Source: Bacteroidaceae bacterium (lineage in GTDB: Bacteria; Bacteroidota; Bacteroidia; Bacteroidales; Bacteroidaceae). Taken from it: DNA of 64,000 bases. The stretch covers positions 40,492-104,491 of the forward strand of contig JAFTEV010000028.1 of NCBI GenBank assembly GCA_017453465.1, written 5' to 3'. This document shows, in pieces, positions 7,719-16,752 of the stretch. The translations under genes were made by a program, and so were the position numbers. Within the stretch, counting starts at the first letter, position 1. Every line of letters starts with the position of its first letter. A model generated the notes under the pieces. That model was not told the DNA's origin. It ran no database searches and saw only the letters and a list, made by a program, of their open reading frames with translations.

Positions 7719-10124
7719 TTAAAACTCAAACAGCACGCGGGCATTGATGGTGCGGCCCGTGAGGTAGTTGGGCACGGCGTACTGGTTGTTCGTGATGTCG
7801 GTAATCCAGTAGTAGGAATTGACGTTGTTGATGCCGAGGACGTTGAAAGCATCCACGCCCAGCCAGATGTTCTTGAAGGCATTGCCAAAGGCAGAACGGA
7901 TGTGGTGGTCTTCATTGCTAAGCAGACGGTAAGACAGGCCAATATCGACACGGCGGTAGGCAGCCATACGGAACACCTGACGCTCGCGGCCAGCGTGGGG
8001 CGGACCGAAGGGCAGACCGCTGGCATAGTGGCCACGCACGGTAATCTTCCAGCGGTCGGTGTTGGGGAAGTAGTCGGAGAAGAAGAGAGAGACGTTCAGC
8101 CGCTGGTCGGTGGGGCGCGGCACCCACTGCCCGCCGTTGATTTGTTCTGCCGTCTTCATGATGCCCACACTGACCCAAGAGTCCGTGCCAGGCACAAACT
8201 CGCCGTAGAGCTTCAGGTCGAGACCCACGGCATAACCCTTGGCAATGTTTCCGCCATAGTAAATGACGCGCACGTTGTCGATGTTGTAGGGAATCAGGTT
8301 GCTCAGTGCCTTGTAGTACGCTTCAGCCGTAAACTTAAAAGGACGTTTTGCCACGCGGAACTTGTATTCTCCGCCCAGGAGGAAGTGAATACTGCGCTGC
8401 GACTTGATGTCCTCCTTTAGGTAGGCAAAAGTATTGCCGTTCACGGTGACGGTGTCGCGCATTTCTTTATAGAAAGGTGTCTGGTAGTAGAGACCCGTGG
8501 AGAACCGCAGTACCAGGTTCTCGTTGCTGGCAGGAATGAAGGCTACCGTGGCACGCGGACTGAAGAGCCATTCCTTGTTCCAGCTCCAGTGGGTCAGACG
8601 GGCACCGTAGTTGAGTACCAGTTCGCCGCTGTTGAACTCGTGCCGCCATGTGTCCTGTGCGTAAAGCTCCAGGTGGCGGCTCTTCTCTTCGTTCCTTGAT
8701 GCCATGTTGAAGATGAGGTCGAGCCGCTGGTCGGAGTGGGGCAGGCTGTAGCCCGCCGAGTCGCGAAACTCCCATTCGCGCATGGTCTCCTTCACGTTCT
8801 CAAACTTCATCAGTGCGCCATATCGGATGTCGTGGCCCGTCAGTCGGCTGCGCCCCGCCAAGCCCACGTTCACCATCGAGGCGTTCAGTCGGTTGCGGGC
8901 GTGCTCCATGTAGGTACCGATGCCCAGTCCGCCCTCCTGCTCGCCGTCCTGCGTGAGCCAGTACTGTCCGCTGATGTCGTATGCTTCGCGCTCGGTGGTC
9001 TTGAAGGCCGAGAGGTTGAAGGTCAGCGAATTGTTGCGGTTGAAGTTGTAGGTAGTGGAGAATGCGCCAAAATAGGTGTGGAACTTATCCTTCTCCTGTC
9101 CGTCGAAATACACCTTGAAGTCCTTGACGTTCTCCATGGTGCCAAATCGCGTCTCGCGGTCGGACGGCTTGAAGTTGTAGTCGTTGAGCGAAATCACGCC
9201 CATCAGGTCCACGGTCCAGCGTTGGTTGGGACTCCAGCTGATGTAGGTCTGGTAGTCGAAGTCGCGTGGGTCGTACTCACCCTTGGTCTGCATGGTGCCC
9301 AGCAGGTTCTTCATGGTCTTGTAGCGTATGCCGTGAATCATGGAGAAACGCTCTGTGCCGTAGCCCACGTAGCCGCTGGCTCCCAGCAGACTGGCCGAGA
9401 GGCTGGCCTCGAAGCCCTTCACCTTCTTGTAGTTGATGTCGAGCACGGACGACATCTTTTCGCCGTACTTTGCATCGAATCCGCCCGCCGAGAACTGTAT
9501 GCGCTCCACCATGTCGGGATTGATGATGGAGAGTCCCTCCTGCTGTCCGCTACGGATGAGCAAAGGGCGATAGACCTCGATGCCATTCATATAGACCGAG
9601 TTCTCGTCGAAAGAACCACCGCGCACGTTGTACTGGTTGCTCAGTTCGCTGTGGGTGCTCACGCCCGCCTGTGTAGCAATCACTTGCTCCACACCGCCGC
9701 CGCTCGCGTTGCCCATGTGCTTCAGGTCCTTGATGCTCACGTCCGCCATGTTGTTCGTCTGGCGGCGCACCTCTTTCACTTCCACCTCGCCCAGCTCGTA
9801 GCCCAGTTCGGGCAACATCAGGTTCAGCGTCACCGAGTCAGTGGGAGCCTTCAGCACGCGCTTGCGTGTTTCGTAGCCCACCATCGAAGCCACAATCACC
9901 ATAGAGTCCGTGGCCTCAGCCACAAAACGGTAGCGTCCCTTCAGGTCGCAGACCGCACCGAAGATAGTGCCCTCCACGCGCACCTGCGCCAGTTCGATGG
10001 GTTGCTTCTTGTCGTCAATCACGGTGCCTTTGATGACCACCGTCTGTGCCAGCACGTATGCACACAGGCTCCACATCAAGAGCACCGTCAGTATTCTGTT
10101 CCAAGTGTGTCTATTTCGTTCCAT
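7719..10124 (-). CDS. TonB-dependent outer-membrane receptor with carboxypeptidase-like N-terminal domain
   Basis: An 801-residue outer-membrane receptor that would import a ligand using TonB energy. The order is: signal peptide (LTVLLMWSLCAYVLAQ), CarboxypepD_reg-like domain (VIKGTVIDDKKQPIELAQVRVEGTIFGAVCDLKGRYRF, about 28-105), plug domain (VEQVIATQAGVSTHSELSNQYNVRGGSFDENSVYMNGIEVYRP, about 145-240), then a beta-barrel rich in aromatic strands ending in ARVLFEF, the typical C-terminal Phe. It is shorter than SusC proteins (about 1000 residues), and no SusD gene lies beside it, so a polysaccharide role is not implied. It stands alone, divergent from the sigma-factor operon across a 136-base gap. 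Ligand unknown. Confidence 0.92.
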   Translation of the reverse strand: MERNRHTWNRILTVLLMWSLCAYVLAQTVVIKGTVIDDKKQPIELAQVRVEGTIFGAVCDLKGRYRFVAEATDSMVIVASMVGYETRKRVLKAPTDSVTLNLMLPELGYELGEVEVKEVRRQTNNMADVSIKDLKHMGNASGGGVEQVIATQAGVSTHSELSNQYNVRGGSFDENSVYMNGIEVYRPLLIRSGQQEGLSIINPDMVERIQFSAGGFDAKYGEKMSSVLDINYKKVKGFEASLSASLLGASGYVGYGTERFSMIHGIRYKTMKNLLGTMQTKGEYDPRDFDYQTYISWSPNQRWTVDLMGVISLNDYNFKPSDRETRFGTMENVKDFKVYFDGQEKDKFHTYFGAFSTTYNFNRNNSLTFNLSAFKTTEREAYDISGQYWLTQDGEQEGGLGIGTYMEHARNRLNASMVNVGLAGRSRLTGHDIRYGALMKFENVKETMREWEFRDSAGYSLPHSDQRLDLIFNMASRNEEKSRHLELYAQDTWRHEFNSGELVLNYGARLTHWSWNKEWLFSPRATVAFIPASNENLVLRFSTGLYYQTPFYKEMRDTVTVNGNTFAYLKEDIKSQRSIHFLLGGEYKFRVAKRPFKFTAEAYYKALSNLIPYNIDNVRVIYYGGNIAKGYAVGLDLKLYGEFVPGTDSWVSVGIMKTAEQINGGQWVPRPTDQRLNVSLFFSDYFPNTDRWKITVRGHYASGLPFGPPHAGRERQVFRMAAYRRVDIGLSYRLLSNEDHHIRSAFGNAFKNIWLGVDAFNVLGINNVNSYYWITDITNNQYAVPNYLTGRTINARVLFEF

Positions 10125-10224
10125 ATAACTAATATAACGATGAAGCGCGTATTTTATTTTGTTTCGTTAACAGAAACACGCCGTGAAGGAGCCTTTGCTG
10201 GACGTTTTTTGCGAAAAAACTTCC

Positions 10225-10251
10225 TTGCAAGTGTAATGATTTGTAAATTTG
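10225..10251 (+). promoter_or_regulatory. Promoter of the sigma/anti-sigma/receptor operon
   Basis: TTG at 10225-10227, a 16-base spacer and TAAATTTG at 10244-10251 fit the Bacteroidetes pattern, with a shorter spacer than usual. The transcript would start near 10258, only a few bases before the ATG at 10261, or 24 before the ATG at 10282. Confidence 0.55.
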
Positions 10252-10260
10252 CGCCAATAT

Positions 10261-10863
10261 ATGAGTAGAAACACTTCGGGCATGAACAGTCATCATCAGA
10301 AAATAGAACAAGAGGACATACGCCTGATAGCACGCATACTGGCTGGCCACACCGACGACTATCGCCACCTGATGCGCCGACACCGAGCGGCGATGGTCAG
10401 TTTTGTGGGACGGATGTTGGCTCACCCTGCTGACGTGGAAGATGTGGTGCAGGATGTCTTTGTGGCGGCATACCAGAGTTTGCACACCTACGACGCAGGG
10501 AAGGCGGCGTTTCGGACGTGGCTCAGCAGGGTGGCATACTACACCGTGGTGCACCACCTGCGGCAATCGTCCCTGCCCATGAGTTCGCTTGACGAGGACG
10601 ACACGCTGCTGGAGACGGTGAGCGATGAAGCGGCAGACGGCCTGTGGCAAAGTGCGGGAGAAGAGGACGTGGACCGCATTGGGCTGGCTCTCGACATGTT
10701 GCAGCCAGCAGACAGGATGCTGGTCGATATGTTCTACTATGAAGGCCAGTCGCTCACGGAGATTGCCTACATCCTGGACTGCAAGGCCGGCACACTGGCA
10801 ACGAGGCTTTGTCGCATCAGAAAGAAACTTTATGTCATACTGAAAAATATGGAAAGGAGATGA
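10261..10863 (+). CDS. ECF RNA polymerase sigma factor
   Basis: A sigma-70 family factor of the extracytoplasmic-function class, about 200 residues, which directs RNA polymerase to target promoters when released from its anti-sigma factor. Region 2 is visible as MRRHRAAMVSFVGRMLAHPADVEDVVQDVFVAAYQSLHTYD with AFRTWLSRVAYYTV, and region 4 as ALDMLQPADRMLVDMFYYEGQSLTEIAYILDCKAGTLATRLCRIRKKL, ending in a recognition helix. The ATG at 10261 is used; ATG 10282 is equally possible given the promoter position. The stop overlaps the start of the anti-sigma gene (ATGA), after an AAAGGAG sequence. It heads a three-gene operon with the anti-sigma and an STN-type receptor, the FecI-FecR-FecA arrangement. 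Confidence 0.93.
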   Translation: MSRNTSGMNSHHQKIEQEDIRLIARILAGHTDDYRHLMRRHRAAMVSFVGRMLAHPADVEDVVQDVFVAAYQSLHTYDAGKAAFRTWLSRVAYYTVVHHLRQSSLPMSSLDEDDTLLETVSDEAADGLWQSAGEEDVDRIGLALDMLQPADRMLVDMFYYEGQSLTEIAYILDCKAGTLATRLCRIRKKLYVILKNMERR

Positions 10864-11429
10864 AAATGGACTCAAGAATCAGACAATCGCAGCCGTCCGC
10901 AGGGCCAGGCATCAGCGAGGCTTTGCGCCGACTGCATGAACGTGCGGAGAGCACTGTGCTTTCAGCCGATTTTGAAGACAAGGTGATGGCACGAATTGAA
11001 CTGACACCCCGCCGCCGCAGTGGTTTTGCTGTGCTTCGCGGATTCAGGAAGGTGGCTGCCATTTGGCTGCTTCTCTGCCTGATGGGTGGACTGAGCTACG
11101 CGGCATTCCGTGTGGTGAAAGGCCGTCCCAACCAGACTGCAGCTGTGGACACGTTAGCCCCTGCGCCCATTGTTCAACAGAAAGTCGTGCGCTTTGCTGG
11201 CCAGCCGCTCGACAGCATCCTGACGGTGGTGGCTGCACATTATCGGCGCGCCGTGTGTTTCCGCGACGAAGCACCACGCCAACTGCGTCTGCTCATCAGC
11301 TGGGACACAGGGGCACCGCTGGCTGACTTCGTGGAGAACCTGAACGAACTGGAGGGTGTGCTCATCGCTGACGAGCGCGACACGCTGTTTGTTTCATATA
11401 GAGAAGGGGAGGGCGACGGCGATGAATAA
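10860..11429 (+). CDS. Short membrane anti-sigma factor with STN/DUF4974-like periplasmic domain
   Basis: A 189-residue single-pass inner-membrane protein. Residues 1-60 are cytoplasmic and probably hold the sigma factor; residues about 65-84 (VAAIWLLLCLMGGLSYAAF) form the membrane segment. The periplasmic part ends in a domain (FAGQPLDSILTVVAAHYRRAV to LEGVLIADERDTLFV) like the C-terminal DUF4974 domain of FecR-type regulators. Typical FecR proteins are about 320 residues and carry a separate FecR domain before it; that domain is missing here. It overlaps the sigma gene by 4 bases and the receptor gene by 8, indicating a tightly coupled operon. It probably relays the receptor state to the sigma factor. 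Confidence 0.8.
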   Translation: MKMDSRIRQSQPSAGPGISEALRRLHERAESTVLSADFEDKVMARIELTPRRRSGFAVLRGFRKVAAIWLLLCLMGGLSYAAFRVVKGRPNQTAAVDTLAPAPIVQQKVVRFAGQPLDSILTVVAAHYRRAVCFRDEAPRQLRLLISWDTGAPLADFVENLNELEGVLIADERDTLFVSYREGEGDGDE

Positions 11430-14400
11430 TGTGTGGTGTTTTCTCCTGTGCTTCTGTTGTTTGGTGCTTAAAATTTCGGCACAGAGCCTGACCTTCGATT
11501 TCCACCAAGTGCCACTCTCCGAGGCCCTGTCTGCCATTGACCATGCTGCCGAGGACTACACGCTGACCTGCGTGCTGAGCGACCTGGAGCACCTGCGTGT
11601 ATCGGCTCGCATCAAAGGGCTTACTGCCCCCGAAGCTGTGGAACGCCTCTGCAAGGGACAGCCCGTGAAGGTGAAGACGAAGGGCAACCAAATCTTCATT
11701 CAATACAGGAAAAAGAAAGACCGCACCATTGCCCTTTGGGGACACGTGCGCGACTCGTTCACCAAGCGCGGCATTCTGAACGCCAAGATTACACTGACGA
11801 CCGAAGAGGGCTTTGTGCTCGACACCATGCGCACGTGGAAACCCAACAACGACTTTGCAGATGCCGTCTATCGTTTCGACGTGCCCGTTGCGCCGCAGAA
11901 GTATGTCATCATGGCCGAACATCCTGACTACGAGACCACCACTGTGGAGTACGACCTGCGCTACGTGGCTCGCAACACCTTCTTCGACGTGCCCCACCAC
12001 TTCATGCCCCGTCGCAGCAGGAACTCGCTCCTGGGCGGGCAGTTGCAGGAAGTGGTTGTCAAGGCCACGAAGGTGCAGATGGTCTATCGGGGCGACACCA
12101 TCATCTACAACGCCGATGCCTTCAATGTGCCGGAGGGCAGTATGCTGGATGCCCTCATTCGCCAGATGCCAGGCACGGAACTGAAAGAGAACGGCGAAAT
12201 CTATGTGCATGGGCGCAAGATTGACTACCTCACGCTGAACGGCGAGGACTTCTTCAAGGGCAAGAACAAGGTGATGCTGGAGAATCTGCCCTACTATGTG
12301 GTGCAGAACATCAAGGTCTATGACCGCCAGACGGAGAAGAGCGAATGGCTGGGCACAAGCGATGGGCCGAAGGACTACGTGATGGATGTCACACTGAAGC
12401 GGGAGTACAACCGTGGCTACATGGCCAATGCCGATGCTGGCTGGGGCACACACGACCGCTACATGGGGAAACTCTTCGGCGCACGCTTCACCGACCACTC
12501 GCGCATAGTTGCCTTTGTCAATGCGAACAACACCAACGAGACGCGACAGCCAGGCATGGAGGGCGACTGGAATCCGGCCAAGGACATGGGGAACGGTGTG
12601 AGGAAATACACCGACGCTGGTGCCCTGTTGGAAATCAACGACAAGGAAAAGCGGTGGAAGGAGAGGGCTGGTGCTGAGCTTCAGTGGAGCAACAGCCAGG
12701 CAGATGTGCAAAGAGCCAGAAAGTATTTCCAGTCCGCCACGGGCAACTACACACGTCAGCACGTCAGAAACGACGGTCGCGACTTTCGGCTTGGTGCCCA
12801 GAATGTCTTCACTCTGCGGAAGCCTTTCTGGTGGAACAACACCCTGTACGGAAAGTATTTCCGCAACACCGTGGATGCCAGAAACCGCACAGCCCGTTTC
12901 CTGTCCGACCCCTCGCGTTTTGGTAACACGGTGCAGGTGCTCGACTCGCTGCTGGCCGACCAAAGCGGCAGCCAGCTGTTGCCCTTAGTGGTTAACTTTT
13001 CCGACATCGACGCACGCTTGCACTACAGCAGTTGGGAATTGCAATACGACTTCAACCTGGACTACAAATTTCCTTGGGGCGATGACTTCGAGCTGGCTGG
13101 CAACATAGATTACACACGCGACAAGACAGAAGAGGCCGAGCGGCAAATGGCCAGTGGTGCTACCTCGGACAACCGACATTCCCACCTGTGGCAACGGGAA
13201 AGCGACTTCGACTGGTGGGTGCGGGCGAAATATACCATCCACACACTGGCCCGCTGGCATTACCGTGCTTTCTTGGCATATCAGCGACAGAACTTGCAGA
13301 ACGACTATGACCGCTACCGCCTGGACCAGCTTCCGCACTGGTTTGAAGAGGCATACACACTGGAGGCTTTGCCCTCCACCCGCGAGGCCATGCAGCAGGC
13401 ACTCGACCAGACCAATGCCTTCAATCAGCACACCCAGAAACAGCACTGGACACCGGGCCTGTTTGTCTATTACGAAAAGGAAGGGAAGGAGGGCAGCACC
13501 CGATTTACCGTTGAACTGCCCCTGCACCTGGAGCGTGTCCACACAGACTATCGTTCAGCCCTGCTCGATACTGTCTCCACCCGCCACTTCACTGTGCCCA
13601 CGCCGCAAGTAGAATTGACGCTGAAATGGCACAACTTCGACCGCTACCTGTGGCTGAAGTACGGAACATCTTACAGCTTCCCCAACGACCTGACATGGAT
13701 GGTGGCTTCGCGCAGGAGCACCAATCCGCTCTACGTCAGCCTGGGCAATCCCGACCTGAAACACACGTTCACGCACAAGTTTGTAGTGAACCTCTCCGAC
13801 CGCGTGCGTGCCATCAATCAGACCACAACCTTCTCTGGCGGCCTCGACATTGTGCAGAACGCTGCGGCCAACGGGCGCACTTACGACCCGCAGACGGGCA
13901 TCACCACCAACCAGTATGAGAATGTCAGCGGCAACTGGTCGGCCTGGGCGCAGGTGCAGTGGGGACGCAACCTCGACAAGGCCAATCATTTCTACGTGGA
14001 GGTCTTCCCCGTGGCCAGCTTTGACCACAGTGTGGATATCTCCGCAGTCACGTCGGAAGCAGACCGTCTCAGCAAGGTAAACACCTGGACACTCAAGAAC
14101 ACGGCGAGACTGCGCTACCAGTACGACCAGTTTTCTGTGGGGATAAACTGCGCCGTCAAGTATCTTGCCTCACGTTCTGAGCGAGCACACTTTCAGCCAC
14201 TGAACACGTGGGAATACAACTATGGCCTGACGGCACAATACACCTTTCCGTGGCGGTTGCAAGTGGCTACCGACCTAAAGATGTACAGTCGCCGAGGCTA
14301 CACGGACAGCAGCATGAACGCAGACGAACTGGTGTGGAATGCCAGCCTGTCCTATCCCTTCTGGAAGAACCGCTTTGTCCTGCGCCTCGAAGGGTTCGAC

Positions 14401-14535
14401 CTGCTCTCCAAGCTCTCCAATGTCTATTACAGCGTCAACGCACAGGGACAGACCGAGACGTGGCGCAACTGCGTGCCCTCCTACGTGATGCTCCACCTGC
14501 AATGGAAGTTCAACCATATACCAAAGAAAAAGTAG
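11422..14535 (+). CDS. TonB-dependent receptor with N-terminal STN signalling domain
   Basis: An outer-membrane receptor of about 1037 residues. After the signal peptide (CFLLCFCCLVLKISAQ) comes an STN (secretin/TonB short N-terminal) domain, SLTFDFHQVPLSEALSAIDH to VKTKGNQIFIQYR (about 22-95), then a carboxypeptidase-like regulatory domain (ALWGHVRDSFTKRGILNAKITLTTEEG). A plug-like region follows (LQEVVVKATKVQMVYRGDTIIYNADAF), then a large barrel of the OMP_b-brl_3 kind. STN domains contact periplasmic anti-sigma factors, which fits the two upstream genes. The ATG at 11422 overlaps the anti-sigma stop; a longer frame from 11356 lies inside that gene and is rejected. No SusD, hydrolase or transporter gene follows. 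Transcription probably ends at the hairpin at 14588. Ligand unknown. Confidence 0.88.
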   Translation: MNNVWCFLLCFCCLVLKISAQSLTFDFHQVPLSEALSAIDHAAEDYTLTCVLSDLEHLRVSARIKGLTAPEAVERLCKGQPVKVKTKGNQIFIQYRKKKDRTIALWGHVRDSFTKRGILNAKITLTTEEGFVLDTMRTWKPNNDFADAVYRFDVPVAPQKYVIMAEHPDYETTTVEYDLRYVARNTFFDVPHHFMPRRSRNSLLGGQLQEVVVKATKVQMVYRGDTIIYNADAFNVPEGSMLDALIRQMPGTELKENGEIYVHGRKIDYLTLNGEDFFKGKNKVMLENLPYYVVQNIKVYDRQTEKSEWLGTSDGPKDYVMDVTLKREYNRGYMANADAGWGTHDRYMGKLFGARFTDHSRIVAFVNANNTNETRQPGMEGDWNPAKDMGNGVRKYTDAGALLEINDKEKRWKERAGAELQWSNSQADVQRARKYFQSATGNYTRQHVRNDGRDFRLGAQNVFTLRKPFWWNNTLYGKYFRNTVDARNRTARFLSDPSRFGNTVQVLDSLLADQSGSQLLPLVVNFSDIDARLHYSSWELQYDFNLDYKFPWGDDFELAGNIDYTRDKTEEAERQMASGATSDNRHSHLWQRESDFDWWVRAKYTIHTLARWHYRAFLAYQRQNLQNDYDRYRLDQLPHWFEEAYTLEALPSTREAMQQALDQTNAFNQHTQKQHWTPGLFVYYEKEGKEGSTRFTVELPLHLERVHTDYRSALLDTVSTRHFTVPTPQVELTLKWHNFDRYLWLKYGTSYSFPNDLTWMVASRRSTNPLYVSLGNPDLKHTFTHKFVVNLSDRVRAINQTTTFSGGLDIVQNAAANGRTYDPQTGITTNQYENVSGNWSAWAQVQWGRNLDKANHFYVEVFPVASFDHSVDISAVTSEADRLSKVNTWTLKNTARLRYQYDQFSVGINCAVKYLASRSERAHFQPLNTWEYNYGLTAQYTFPWRLQVATDLKMYSRRGYTDSSMNADELVWNASLSYPFWKNRFVLRLEGFDLLSKLSNVYYSVNAQGQTETWRNCVPSYVMLHLQWKFNHIPKKK

Positions 14536-14587
14536 CAAGACGCAAATGTCTCGCTACCAGAATGGAAAGATTAGTTAAGCAAGCGGG

Positions 14588-14614
14588 CTCACGCTGTCGA
14601 GATGACAGCGTGAG
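14588..14614. terminator. Bidirectional terminator between convergent genes
   Basis: A perfect 11-bp stem (CTCACGCTGTC, loop GAGAT, GACAGCGTGAG) is followed by TCTTTTCTT on the plus strand. It lies between the receptor gene and the convergent GH97 gene. Confidence 0.85.
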
Positions 14615-14621
14615 TCTTTTC

Positions 14622-16637
14622 TTATTCCTTGATGAGCTTCATGGCCAATCCGCCGCCGCTGGCGAGGTGAATGGTCTGCGGAGCTGAAGGGGCGTGGAGT
14701 GTGGTCTGCTGTTGCCGGTAGTCGGTGGCTGTGTGGTCGGCGTTGGGGCCGTCGGCAAAGGTGGTGACGCGGTAGTTGCCGGCGGGCAGGAAACTAAGGT
14801 CCAGCTGGATGTCGTGTGCGTCCCAGTTGGTCTGTGCGCCGATGTACCAGTCATTGCCCTGGCGACGGGCAATGACGATGTATTGTCCCATCTTGCCGTC
14901 GATGCAGCACATTTCGTCGTAGGTGGTTGGCAGCGAAGCAATGAAGTCGGTGCAGGGCTGCTCCTGCATGTAGGCAGTGGGATTGTCGGCCAGCATGGTG
15001 AGCGGACTTTCGTGGACGATGTAGCAAGCCAGCTGGTGGCAGCGTGTGCCCATCGTCAGGGGATTGTTGTAGATGGGCTGGAAGTCGGCTCGTGTGGCGT
15101 TGCGCATTCCGCCGGGGGTGAAATCCACTGGGCCAACCATGCCACGGATGTAGGGGAAGGTAACGTCATACTGCGGCATGTCCTTGCTGGGCACATTGGC
15201 AGCCTTGTCGCGCTCGGTCCATTTCACTTCTTCCATGCCAAAGACAGCCTCGAAGTTGATGACGTTGGGCCATGTGCGGGTGATGCCCTGTGGGGCAAAG
15301 ATGCCGTGATAGTCGAGCACCAGGTGGCTCTCGGCGCAGCGGCGTGCTATGCGGTAAATCATGTCGGTGGCCTCCTGGTCGTAGCGGTCCATGAAATCTA
15401 CTTTGAAGCCCTTGATGCCCATGGCTGCATATCGGCTGCAAGCCTCGTCCAGCTGTGCGTCGAGCACATTGAAGACTGTCCAGAGGATGATGCCCACACC
15501 GCGCTGCTGACCATACTGCACCAGTTCGGGCAGGTTGAGCGCAGGAATCACGCTGAGCATGTCGCCGCTCTTGGGATTGTACCAGCCCTCGTCCAGAATG
15601 ATGTACTGCAAGTGGTTCTTGGCTGCGAAGTCGATGTAATACTTATAGGTGTCTTGATTGATGCCAGCCTTGAAGGAGACACCCGCAATGCCCCAGTCGT
15701 TCCACCAGTCCCAAGCCACCTTGCCGGGCCGAATCCAGCTCTGGTCGCCCTTAATGCGGCTGGGGGAAGCCAGCTGATAGGCCAGTGTGTGGGTGGGCAT
15801 TTCGGTGTCGCTGTGGGTGATGGCCACCACACGCCAAGGGAAGGTGCGATTGCCGCGCCCCTGTGCTATGTACTTTTCGGTTTCCTTCACGTACTTCTGC
15901 ACACGCCAGGGGTAGTAGTCGAAAGTCTTGGGGTAGGGGGCAAAGCAGCCTTGCAGACCGTATGTGCCCTTGCCGTTTGCTGGCAGCAGAAACATGCCAG
16001 GGTAGCTTTCCACATCGGTCTCGAAGAGGGTCACCTTGGCCGTGCCGCAGTCAACCGTTGCTGGCAAGAAGGCTTCGAGATGTTGGGTCTGCGAGAGTGG
16101 AGCCACATCGTAGGTTGCCTGAAAAGCCATCGCCTTGGGATTCTTTGGGTTGGTGGAGTAGGGCAGGTAGGCAGTGTGGTCGGCACTGAAGTTGAATTGC
16201 GCCACCTCGTTCAGCACCTTCCAGTCTTTCTTTGTGGCGGTGGTGAAAAATCGGTAGGCCACGCCGCTGTTGTAGGCACGGAACTCCACGTTCACGCCGT
16301 TTCGGTTCTTCACAACGACTTGGTTGTATTCGTCGTCGAAGGTGGTGAACTTGTAGTTCGTTGCATTAAAATGTTCCTTCACCCGTTTCGGGGCGGAGAC
16401 TGCGGTGTATTTCCCTTCGGCCACGCCCTCGAACTGCAGGGCAATGGCGTTATCTTTAGCGTAGATGGTGCCTGCTTCCGTAATGCTGTAAGTCAGCAGT
16501 CCGTTGCTGGCCTGGATGCTGATGTTCAGTCTGCCGTCGGGCGAGGTGAAAGTTCTCTCCAAGCCTTCCCCCTTTGGGGTGGCTTTCAGTGACAAAGTGG
16601 TTGCCAGCAAGAAGAGGATGGTAGATAGATGTTTCAT
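14622..16637 (-). CDS. Glycoside hydrolase family 97 (alpha-glucosidase or alpha-galactosidase)
   Basis: A secreted or periplasmic 671-residue enzyme with signal peptide MKHLSTILFLLATTLSLKA. The GH97 order is visible: N-terminal beta-sandwich (about 30-280), then a (beta/alpha)8 barrel with VAWDWWNDWGIAGVSFKAGIN, LQYIILDEGWY, GVGIILWTVFNVLD, MGIKGFKVDFMDRYDQ, HLVLDYHGIFAPQGI, NFEAVFGMEEVKW and TPGGMRNAT, and a C-terminal sheet domain. The family contains inverting alpha-glucosidases (SusB) and retaining alpha-galactosidases, differing in their catalytic acids. The Asp in KVDFMDR could be a retaining nucleophile, but I cannot settle the mechanism by eye. It lies downstream of a peptidase-like gene on the same strand, across a 115-base gap filled by heptamer repeats. 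No polysaccharide-utilisation genes are adjacent. Confidence 0.93.
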   Translation of the reverse strand: MKHLSTILFLLATTLSLKATPKGEGLERTFTSPDGRLNISIQASNGLLTYSITEAGTIYAKDNAIALQFEGVAEGKYTAVSAPKRVKEHFNATNYKFTTFDDEYNQVVVKNRNGVNVEFRAYNSGVAYRFFTTATKKDWKVLNEVAQFNFSADHTAYLPYSTNPKNPKAMAFQATYDVAPLSQTQHLEAFLPATVDCGTAKVTLFETDVESYPGMFLLPANGKGTYGLQGCFAPYPKTFDYYPWRVQKYVKETEKYIAQGRGNRTFPWRVVAITHSDTEMPTHTLAYQLASPSRIKGDQSWIRPGKVAWDWWNDWGIAGVSFKAGINQDTYKYYIDFAAKNHLQYIILDEGWYNPKSGDMLSVIPALNLPELVQYGQQRGVGIILWTVFNVLDAQLDEACSRYAAMGIKGFKVDFMDRYDQEATDMIYRIARRCAESHLVLDYHGIFAPQGITRTWPNVINFEAVFGMEEVKWTERDKAANVPSKDMPQYDVTFPYIRGMVGPVDFTPGGMRNATRADFQPIYNNPLTMGTRCHQLACYIVHESPLTMLADNPTAYMQEQPCTDFIASLPTTYDEMCCIDGKMGQYIVIARRQGNDWYIGAQTNWDAHDIQLDLSFLPAGNYRVTTFADGPNADHTATDYRQQQTTLHAPSAPQTIHLASGGGLAMKLIKE

Positions 16638-16740
16638 GGAATTAGGAATTAGGAATGTGGAATTAGGAATGTGGAATTAGGAATGGCTACTGTGTGTTTT
16701 TCAGTATCAATTCCTCATTCCTAATTCCTCATTCCTAATT
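16638..16740. repeat. GGAATTA/GGAATGA heptamer repeats in inverted arms
   Basis: The left arm (16638-16685) holds tandem seven-base units GGAATTA and GGAATGT. The right arm (16709-16740) holds the complement, ATTCCTCATTCCTAATTCC, and begins with GTATC. The arms can form a long hairpin. The complement of the right arm, GGAATGAGGAATTGATAC, is found exactly at 61.9-62.0 kb. It fills the gap before the GH97 gene. Confidence 0.85.
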
Positions 16741-16752
16741 GATTGTGAGTTG

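Noticed and set aside
7719-16637. Polysaccharide-utilisation locus (receptor, sigma pair, GH97)
   Set aside because: There is no SusD-like gene, the receptors are not SusC-length pairs, and GH97 is convergent with its own neighbour.
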